From contig CM077115.1 in the NCBI GenBank assembly GCA_039619475.1, forward strand, positions 37,947,444 through 38,011,443: 64,000 nt of DNA, read 5' to 3'. Positions 58,001 through 64,000 of the stretch are shown piece by piece. Source of the DNA: Icerya purchasi (lineage: Eukaryota > Arthropoda > Insecta > Hemiptera > Monophlebidae). The stretch's first letter is position 1; every line of letters begins with the position of its first letter. The notes under the pieces are model-generated. The model worked only from the letters and a program-made list of their open reading frames with translations, was not told where the DNA came from and made no database searches. The translations under genes were made by a program, and so were the position numbers.

Positions 58001-60160
58001 AAATGCACAAATCACCAACCGATATTATTATTCCTGAAATTTAAAATATACAATAAACAACAAAAACTTTGCATCGCAATAAACATTTCCAATAAGCACT
58101 TAATTTAAACCCCATTTGCATCTAAAAACGGCAAACGAATGTAGTTTTCGGAAATATATGTATAAACGGATACTTTGGAAAGAAAAGTATAACGATATTT
58201 TAGCTTTAAATTTAAATTACCGGAGGGTGCTGGAAAAGTTCAAAAAAAAAATTTTCCCGGGCATGTTCTGTATTAATGGAAAACATTACACGGAAGTAAT
58301 GAAACCATATTTCAGTGTTGCTTCTAAGAATTACTTTTTTATTCTGATAACCTAAATTTGAGTTTAAACTTCTGCTTCTTTATCATTTATCAGAACACAT
58401 TAATACCGACCAAATGTGCGCAAAAATATCTATTATCTAGATAAGAAACTATTTAATTTACAATAAACTACAAATTATAAAAACTTGACGAAGGAAAATT
58501 ATCTTGTTAAATCCAACTAACATTTAAAGAAAAAAGGTAGTAGTACTAACACTATTTATTTACGTAATTATTATCATTGTAAGTTTTCTTATTAAATTGT
58601 TTTAAATAGGATTTTATTTTAATGGTAAATTTTTGCGTTGTAATTTACAATTTAAGTAGAATACTATGTATTGTTTGATGGTACACCAAATTAAAAAAAT
58701 TACGATTTTTAACAAATTTGGTTTTAATTCAAATAACAATTTATAACTGAGATTGAACACTGATTAATGGATAAAATAAAATCTGAACTGAAACTTTCCC
58801 GAAACTCGGTTCCCTCAAACTCGTAAGTAACTCGTATATTATAATAACATATTTAATTTGTCAAACTCGAAAATTTTACATAGTCACATTTATGATTTTA
58901 TATAAATCAGTTGATATGAAAGTATTTTGTATTAATGTGAAATAGAAGCTTCATGAAACATAATATGCCGTGCGCTGAAAATTCTACTGATTCAGTTAGA
59001 AATATTATGGTAATTTACGTTATTTTATATAATATTCGTGCAAAAATTATTCTATTTTATGCAACATTTCTTTAAATATGAGTACGTTCCCTAGAGGTTG
59101 TTAAAAATATTTCGAATAACAATCGTACTGCTAACGGGATAGTAGTCTATTTTTCGCAAAAACGTTAAAGGCTTTTTTAATCGACTGAAATGTAGTTCGG
59201 TTATTATTCCAAATAGTAAACGTGTTTCATTACGATAACACATTTTGGAAGTCACTGAAAGAGCGACTTTTACTCATTTTTTAAGTCCTTCATCGATTTT
59301 ATAAAATCCGGAGTATTTTTTTTAAAGGCGGTGCGCAATTCGAGTTGTCAGCGGGTGGGCTATTTCGGGTCTGGTGCGGAATTCGTGTGTGACTTGTCAC
59401 TGTGTTAGTGCTTTGTGCGGAATTCGAGTGTCCCCAAATAAACGACGCTGGAAAATCGGAGAGTACCTAGATTGGTCGGTTTTTCCAGTTCCTGAATCGT
59501 TACGAGGGAAGCGCTTTTCTCCGAATTCAGCTCTCCCGGTTCCGTCTCGTCTACAATGTAGTCAACCGAAGAAAAGGAAATTTGCGACGTGAGGTGAAGT
59601 CCGGCCGAGTCTTCTTCCATTTCGTAAGCCGTATTCTGCATCGTACTGTCTAAATAGGTACAAGGCACGAATCCAACTTGCCCGTTCCCATTACGAGCCT
59701 TTAACCATCCATCGCCATCACCCTCTCCTAGTATTTCCAGCTCTTCGTTGGCGATTAAATTCAATTCGTCCGGATTTTGAGCCTGAAACAACAAATTGTA
59801 AATCACAATGTCGTGACGATGAAAAATACAAATAAAAAAACTTCTTTCGTCCTGTTTATAATTTTTAAGCGCGGTCCGAAATTATTTGTACAATGATATT
59901 TTAAAAAAAAACGTTTTTTTTTTGGTTTTTCTGTTTTTTGTTTGTTTTTTTTTTTTTTAATCGTAATAGTACCTCGTAATTGTACAGCGCAGTGCATTTG
60001 AAAATAACATCCGATTCATTCCGAAAAGCAGCTGATTTCGACGACGGCCATACCGCGGTGTCATCGACAGTGGAAGATATCGTTGCAGAAAAATCCGAAT
60101 CTTTGACTCCATCAGTGTCATCCCAGCTCGCTTCTATTTGCTTCAAAATATTCTCCGGTT
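42931..60160 (-). CDS. nwk: nervous wreck (FCHSD-family F-BAR/SH3 adaptor), 3' half, six exons
   Basis: Joined coding exons: 60160-59973, 59782-59467, 54232-53982, 50688-50520, 48038-47995, 43581-42931. All junctions are GT-AG and the phases agree throughout (2 nt carried in, then 0, 1, 0, 1, 0, stop). The product part is about 540 residues: end of the F-BAR-SH3 linker, SH3a (ALYNYE...GDGDGWLKARN...VGFVP), SH3b (CKALYDY...DDGWWEG...RGLFPSLVV), a proline-rich stretch and an acidic Asn/Gly/Asp-rich tail. The two-SH3 arrangement and their sequences match Nwk/FCHSD2. In Drosophila, Nwk acts at the presynaptic membrane of the neuromuscular junction. It restrains synaptic growth through endosomal receptor traffic and works with WASp and Dap160/intersectin. 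The F-BAR domain is not in the window and must lie beyond 64000. The introns (190, 5234, 3293, 2481 and 4413 bp) are full of transposons. The gene name is firm at family level; exon ends are my reading without transcript data. Confidence 0.88.
45992..46031. repeat. (TA)20 microsatellite
   Basis: Pure TA alternation. Confidence 0.95.
46831..46858. repeat. A28 homopolymer
   Basis: Could be the tail of a plus-strand retroposon; the sequence before it shows no coding match. Confidence 0.9.
47995..48038 (-). CDS. nwk: nwk 44-nt microexon
   Basis: Acceptor ATTGTGTTTTAG, donor CCG|GTAAGT (a strong consensus). With the one base from exon D it encodes 15 residues, EIPNVCIQINDYDNP, and leaves phase 0. 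Exon D ends in phase 1 and exon E needs phase 0; only a piece of 2 modulo 3, such as this 44-mer, reconciles them. Skipping it would bring a stop after about 18 codons of exon E. Confidence 0.75.
48661..48740. repeat. Tandem duplication, 42-bp period
   Basis: GACCGATGTTAAATCAATGT then CTCTYTGTGA occurs at 48661 and again at 48703, with one substitution over about 30 bp. Confidence 0.9.
48850..49100 (+). pseudogene. Jockey-type LINE RT C-terminal fragment in nwk intron
   Basis: A 78-codon plus-strand frame reads QLIQKNRCLKCVLNASRYT, then HNVLKLPYLRNYV, KKFFENCLTHSNPLI and NHVRNYDSRQL. This is the end of Jockey-type ORF2, antisense to nwk. Confidence 0.7.
50520..50688 (-). CDS. nwk: nwk exon D: proline-rich linker
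   Basis: 169 nt, acceptor GTTTAATTTCAG, donor TCAG|GTAAAAA, phase 0 in and phase 1 out. It reads DDPPPFTPPEPPSYEF followed by a Thr/Ala/Pro/Val-rich stretch, a probable intrinsically disordered segment with SH3-ligand-like prolines. The frame is open across the exon only in the nwk phase, which supports it. Confidence 0.85.
51160..51960 (+). pseudogene. I-clade LINE RNase H fragment in nwk intron
   Basis: Plus-strand blocks: YKPIFTDSSREHNAV (51402-51446, first catalytic Asp), FTANDAAILHSIIYIFSHHS at 51525-51585, LIVSNSMSVLQAVSTHF (Asp replaced by Asn) at 51591-51640, and MGLMSNKMTDSLACL near 51730-51775. The order is that of RNase H in I-clade ORF2; two catalytic positions are altered. It is antisense to nwk. 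Confidence 0.7.
52592..53877 (-). mobile_element. 5'-truncated I-clade LINE in nwk intron C-D
   Basis: Minus-strand copy ending in a T15 run (52592-52606, the poly-A tail). From the right it reads SLDLIHRTILGAHRTSPSLS (RT end), then HLIFYTDAAKATPEATSSPT (RNase H start, near 53440). KALLVSDSSAALLTISNPLI and LWSPSHAGIRENERVDSFAR follow near 53310-53110, then CPFCGQGVAPSTFHILCDC (a C-x2-C-x9-H-x4-C knuckle, 52810-52870). Only a few shifts break it, so it is younger than the other I-clade pieces. It lies in the same orientation as nwk. Confidence 0.8.
53982..54232 (-). CDS. nwk: nwk exon C: SH3b
   Basis: 251 nt, acceptor TTCAAAACTAG, donor GAG|GTATAT. Two bases complete the codon split at exon B, giving Glu. 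It encodes the whole second SH3 domain, YCKALYDYNSSVPEELSFSE, then DGVDDGWWEGQV and RRGLFPSLVV, with all canonical positions present (ALYDY, WW, P and the final VV). In Drosophila this domain binds Dap160. A 5'-truncated LINE ends about 105 bp downstream of the donor. Confidence 0.9.
54233..56910 (-). other. nwk intron B-C, part without identified element
   Basis: AT-rich. Short TA runs lie near 54330-54346 and 54690-54700, an A tract at 54939-54949 and a C tract at 56009-56016. Frames of up to 89 codons show no domain. Confidence 0.55.
56911..59435. mobile_element. 2.5-kb DNA element with repeated subterminal motifs, family unknown
   Basis: AAATAAAC is duplicated at 56903-56910 and 59436-59443. 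Inside, the left end reads GGACACACTCGAATTGCGCA and carries a second CACACACGAATTGCGCACC at 56976-56994. The right end, read inward on the other strand, starts GGGGACACTCGAATTCCGCA and carries two more copies, CACACACGAATTCCGCACC (59373-59391) and ACAACTCGAATTGCGCACC (59330-59348). The interior is AT-rich with no transposase that I recognise; the longest frame is 79 codons (58116-58355 plus). The 8-bp duplication and GG-starting ends could suit Merlin- or Sola-like elements, but that is a guess. Confidence 0.75.
59467..59782 (-). CDS. nwk: nwk exon B: rest of SH3a
   Basis: 316 nt, acceptor TGTTTCAG, donor CTAG|GTACTC, leaving phase 1. It continues SH3a with AQNPDELNLIANEELEILGE, then GDGDGWLKARN (the binding-surface Trp) and GFVPCTYLD (the conserved Pro and the final strand). 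About 50 residues of inter-SH3 linker rich in Ser/Glu follow. The donor is only about 23 bp from the duplicated AAATAAAC that marks the edge of the 2.5-kb DNA element. Confidence 0.88.
59973..60160 (-). CDS. nwk: nwk exon A: linker and start of SH3a
   Basis: 188 nt. The acceptor is TTTTTTCCCTAG before 60160 and the donor GAG|GTACTA at 59972-59971. It enters with two bases of a split codon and ends on a codon boundary. It reads PENILKQIEASWDDTDGV, a Ser/Thr/Asp-rich linker, then VIFKCTALYNYE, the first strand of SH3a with its ALYxY ligand-binding motif. No F-BAR residues are present, so the upstream exon lies past the window edge. Confidence 0.85.
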
Positions 60161-60284
60161 CTAGGGAAAAAAGTTATATACACGGATGAATAAGAAACGT
60201 CAATAACGCGGAATTACAAAGAGCCCATGGCGCTATTTCGGGGAATTTCTTGCCGTTACAAAATAATAGGCCGCGACTAACTAT

Positions 60285-60340
60285 CGGTATGTCCAAAGTT
60301 TTTGACATGGATATGTCTTACCGCTGGGGGTCAACCAAAT
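60285..60340 (+). repeat. Copy of the LINE start motif seen at 17315
   Basis: AGTTTTTGACATGGATATGT then CTTACCGCTGGGGGTCAACC parallels GTTTTTGACATGTACATGTC then TTTCGGCTGGGGTCAACC at 17316-17353. Loose similarity continues to about 60400. Confidence 0.65.
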
Positions 60341-60454
60341 TGTTCGTCACGCTTTTTTTTAGAACTGTAACGCTATTTCATTAAAACATACGAGTTATGT
60401 CAACTGCACCGTGTGACACTAATTATATGGGTGATCCAAAAAACTGCTGCTACC

Positions 60455-61113
60455 CAGGCCCGCCGTAAGCGGGCGTGCAAGGCGTGCACCGCACGCGGGC
60501 GGCATGTCTAGAGGGCGGCAAATTGACCGATCGAAATATATGATAAAAATATATTTTATTTAATGATAAAAAAAACATTCAAAGTTGAAAATTATAAAAA
60601 ACTACTTAAGATCAACAATGCACCAGCAAGGACTAAGTAATTTTTTAGCTATGGTTTCGATTGAACATGAAATTTTAGACAGCTTGGATACGAAAAAATT
60701 GATAGCAGATTTTGTAAACATAACGACAAGAAGAATTCAATTTATGTAGAATATTCTTTATATAGGATATATTTTGTATTATTTAAATGTGTAAAAATCG
60801 TGTAAATATAGGACAAAATCACACGAAGTACCTACTTATTATAAATATAAATATAGTTTTTCTTTGTAAAGTCTTTTCATTTTTGCATACTCTTAGAAGG
60901 CAACATTAAATAGCCTTTCTGCATCCTTATTCAAAACGGCTCGAATTTGATTTGATACTCGGATTCGGAGAAGTAGTCGAACGAATTGGACGTTATCGAA
61001 CCTGTTCCGGAACGTTGCACTGATTCGCCGATTCCAAGCTCAGCGTAGAGAGGTACATAGGGCGGAAAATTTGGTATTGCACGCGGGCGTACAAACAACT
61101 AGCGGCGGGTCTG
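60455..61113 (+). mobile_element. Internally deleted hAT element with perfect 8-bp duplication
   Basis: 659 bp between CTGCTACC at 60447-60454 and the identical 61114-61121. The ends are inverted: left CAGGCCCGCCG, right (inward) CAGACCCGCCG. At 60636-60748 the plus strand still encodes MVSIEHEILDSLDTKKLIAD, then FVNITTRRIQFM, the C-terminal dimerisation end of a ZMYM1-type hAT transposase. The rest of the transposase is deleted, so it is a non-autonomous derivative. Confidence 0.9.
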
Positions 61114-61121
61114 CTGCTACC

Positions 61122-62690
61122 ATATCCATGTATCGATGTATCTGCATACAGTGTAGATACTTTAAAAATTTCTTTCAGAAATCAAAGTATACTTTTTTCA
61201 GGTAACATGACACAATCAAAGTGCATTCAAGTGACGTCATTTTTCAGCTGTTCTTTACGGCGAAAACGGTAAAGTCCTTAGCGTAACCCCTCCTCCTAAC
61301 AGTTAACGAATATCCAACTAGCTGTTCGACTTCTGCTGCATAGTTCGACCTTTTTACCTATAATTATTCGGTAACTTTACACGAGTCTCCGTCAATCTGA
61401 TGAGCAGGATTATAATCACATGACCACCTGCTAACGAAATCTCAGACTTCTGCACGGAACTTCGAATTTTCGTAGTGGAAAAACGGAACATGCGTAGATT
61501 TCCAGCAAACTTCCAACGTCCTAAAAAAAAAAATTTAGCAGCATCTTTCTTTCTTTTTTTTTTCCGGTGCGTCAGCTATGGAACTCAGCGCAAGGTGAAA
61601 TTTTTGAAAGCTTCATTGTAGACGTTCTACCTAAGCGAAACAATACTGCCTAGCCAACTAGGCCGCAGTAGCCAGCTGTCCATAGATTTCAAGATAAAAG
61701 AAAAATGGAAAACAAGCGTACCGGATGATTTCGTACTGGTAACAACGCATCACAGTTGCCGAAATGTAGACTGAAGCCGAAGAAGTTAATACTAAATCGG
61801 ATTTCGCGGCGATTTAGGCAAGTATAAAAGGCTAAACGCGGCATTCTTTTTATGCCGTTCGATTCCGCTAATGAATTTTTTTTTTTCTGCCTTTTCTGGA
61901 GAAATAACAAAAACGTTTAATAGTGGAATCATTAAGAAAAACAGAAATTAAAAGAAATTCCCTTAAAAACACTTAATGTAAACATACCAAACACGACACT
62001 TCCCCCGGTGAGGAATAATGGCAAGTTACGGCAAAATTAAATTTTTAACACTTAATTAAACAATTAAATGTATAATTTTTATATCCCCGACGCGTTTCGA
62101 AGCAATCGCATCATGTTCACGGGAGAAACAATAATTATAGTATTCATTGATATAAAAAGGAACTTAAGATAATGTAAACTCCAAATTTTTATACGATTGT
62201 CGCTGAACGAGCGCGCAAAAATATTGTAGCCTTATTCTGAACCGATAAATTTAATTTTTCAACTAAGAAGGAGACCCTGCGGCCGTGGAAAAAGAATTTC
62301 AGTGATTCTCGGTGTAGCTGTAGTATACTACGTGTATAATATTACAATACTCAAATATAATCGAAAGAAACGAATTTAAATTTTCTTCACACTTTATATA
62401 TAGGGGTTACATACATAGGCGCACCGATGGAGGGGGGATTTGGGAGTTCAAACCGCTCCCGAAATAGATCCTTACGTTGCTGTATTGTCGCTTTACGGTC
62501 ATAAGATGTCTTAATTCAAAGTATTCTGACAGTACAACTAACTATGTATTAGTGTAAATTATTCTCCAAATTAAAACGAACAGAAGTAATCCTAATCCTT
62601 ACGCATTTAGAACTATTGTACAAGAGATTATTAATAAAATATAATTACTAAGTAATGTTCTTTTTTCTGTCAAATGTTTTTTTTTTTTAA
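61122..62690. other. Unassigned DNA, probably nwk intron
   Basis: No minus-strand F-BAR exon is visible. T and A tracts lie near 61526-61562. Confidence 0.5.
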
Positions 62691-62691
62691 A

Positions 62692-63075
62692 TTGTTCGAA
62701 TATAATAAAAAAATATTGTAATTTAATTTGTGATAGTTAAATATATTGACCTAGCTGTGAACATTTTTTGTTATTTATACATAAATTCTTATAATTTATT
62801 TATTTACTCATTCATTTATTTTTTTATTATTTATTGTTTTTTTCGACGCTTTTTTTTTATTTATTTCATTAGTTTAATTTCTACTATTCCGATAGAAATT
62901 GAACTTGAATACTAAAAAAGCATTGAAAAAATCAATAAGTAATGAATAAATAAATGAATGAGTAAATAAATAAATTATAAGAATTTATGTATAAATAACA
63001 AAAAATGTTCACAGCTAGGTTAATATATTTAACTATCACAAATTAAATTACAAAATCTTTTTATTATATTCAAAC
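62692..63075. repeat. Inverted repeat with ~135-bp arms
   Basis: 62692-62827 and 62938-63075 are near-perfect reverse complements (shared CACAGCTAGGT, AACAAAAAATGTTC and ATGAATGAGTAAATAAATAA), with a ~110-bp spacer. Confidence 0.9.
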
Positions 63076-63148
63076 AGTAATAACTTTAAAATAAAAAGTA
63101 AAATTATAAAATATTAGACGTGGAATAGTAGAATGAAATTTATAATAA

Positions 63149-63215
63149 AAAGTCATTGAAAAAAACAATAAGCAAAAAAAACAAATGAATGAGTAACTAA
63201 ATAAATTATTTATTC
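63149..63215. repeat. Third partial copy of the preceding arm
   Basis: AAAAGTCATTGAAAAAAACA and AATGAATGAGTAACTAAATA repeat the 62918-62980 segment in direct orientation. Confidence 0.75.
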
Positions 63216-63284
63216 ACTTTTCTAATAAAGGAATTAATTATAAGTATTTATATAAAAAAAAGAGAAGGAAAAGAAAGAAAACAA

Positions 63285-63360
63285 GGAAGAGCTAGATTCG
63301 AACCCGCGTATTGAGTGTACACGTCACAAACACTACTTAGGCCGCGGCAACTTTGAGCAA
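63285..63360 (-). pseudogene. tRNA-like pol III relic (SINE head or tRNA pseudogene)
   Basis: The minus strand reads GCGGCCTAAGTAGTGTTTG (A-box-like), then about 30 bases, then GCGGGTTCGAATC, a perfect B box at about 63294-63306. A T8 run follows downstream (63253-63260), usable as a pol III terminator. No proper cloverleaf can be formed by eye. Confidence 0.45.
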
Positions 63361-63375
63361 AATGTTCTATAACTT

Positions 63376-63387
<12 letters not shown>

Positions 63388-63469
<82 letters not shown>
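63388..63469. repeat. (TA)41 microsatellite
   Basis: About 82 bp of pure TA. Confidence 0.95.
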
Positions 63470-63470
<1 letters not shown>

Positions 63471-64000
63471 CTATACATAAAGTGTTGATCAAACTTTAAG
63501 TTCGTTTCTTTCGATTATATTTCAGTATTGTGCATCTTGATATTTTATACCTAGTATAGCCACATATCGATACAGCAAAAATGATTAAAAGTCGTTTCCC
63601 CAAGGCCGTAGGTAGGGTTTCTTTGTAAGAGCATCAACGAGAACCGAGCGCGCCAGCAACGGCAGATAGCTTGACGTCACTTCAGCCTTTTCCCTGCATA
63701 ACTCTCGCTCGCATACTAGTTTATAGACAATTAAACAATGGATCGAAATGAATCTTGAAAAGAAGCTATTTACAGCTGATGCAACTTGCATCGCAGTAAA
63801 TTTCAATTGAAGAAATTAATAATAACGATCGGTTTTATTTTGCAGAAAACAAAAAAAAGTGCCTATCTCGGCTCCGAGCTGGAATAACTTTTTTCTTTTT
63901 ATTAAATGTTTGTTTTTTTAAGCGCGCATTTCAATGCATTTGGCTGCGAATTGCTAAATACAAAACAAGGTCTCTAGCAATGACTTTTTTTTTTTTTTGT
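63470..64000. other. Right edge, nothing assigned
   Basis: A 73-codon minus frame (63585-63806) has no recognisable domain. GC content is somewhat higher at 63595-63720. Confidence 0.45.

Noticed and set aside
61689..63806. F-BAR exons of nwk
   Set aside because: The minus-strand frames here (61689-61910, 63585-63806) show no F-BAR helices; the upstream exons must be outside the window.

Overview
The window looks like arthropod, most probably insect, nuclear DNA. It is very AT-rich and full of (TA)n, (TTA)n and poly-A/T runs. It holds one recognisable host gene, the insect form of the F-BAR/SH3 adaptor nervous wreck (FCHSD1/2 family), and many insect-type transposons: mariner, hAT, and Jockey-, R1-, I- and CR1/L2-like LINEs, plus a Gypsy-type LTR element. 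A hymenopteran such as an ant would fit, but that is a guess; nothing in the sequence proves the order.

Host gene. The 3' half of nwk lies on the minus strand between 60160 and 42931. Six coding exons can be joined with matching splice phases: 60160-59973, 59782-59467, 54232-53982, 50688-50520, a 44-nt microexon 48038-47995, and the terminal exon 43581-42931. They encode the end of the F-BAR-SH3 linker, both SH3 domains, a proline-rich linker and a low-complexity acidic tail. The F-BAR exons must lie beyond the right edge. The introns hold an inverted I-clade RNase H fragment, a 5'-truncated I-clade LINE, and a 2.5-kb DNA element (56911-59435) with repeated subterminal motifs and an 8-bp target duplication. 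That element fits no family I can name with confidence.

Left part (1-42 kb). No host gene is recognised. 1050-2372 is a full-length mariner with perfect 29-bp inverted repeats, TA duplications and an open 358-aa DD34D transposase. 4.7-9.8 kb holds LINE debris and a near-perfect long palindrome. 10.6-14.3 kb is an R1-like LINE split by a degraded hAT; joining across the 8-bp duplication restores the LINE frame. 15.0-20.3 kb is a minus-strand Jockey-type element broken by a plus-strand LINE 5' part with duplicated leader, a 352-bp hAT-like insertion, a (TA)39 expansion and an unidentified block. 22.5-23.6 kb is a long inverted repeat around a LINE 3' end. 27.2-37.2 kb is a layered LINE/LTR mosaic: an I-clade LINE split by a minus-strand Gypsy-like element with broken protease and envelope-like remnants, which itself carries a CR1/L2-like LINE. 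This runs into an ORF1 zinc-knuckle segment and then a Jockey fragment.

Right edge (60.2-64 kb). This is probably the next nwk intron. It holds an internally deleted hAT with a perfect 8-bp duplication, another long inverted repeat and a tRNA-like pol III relic. All protein calls come from reading translations and recalling family motifs; no database search was possible.
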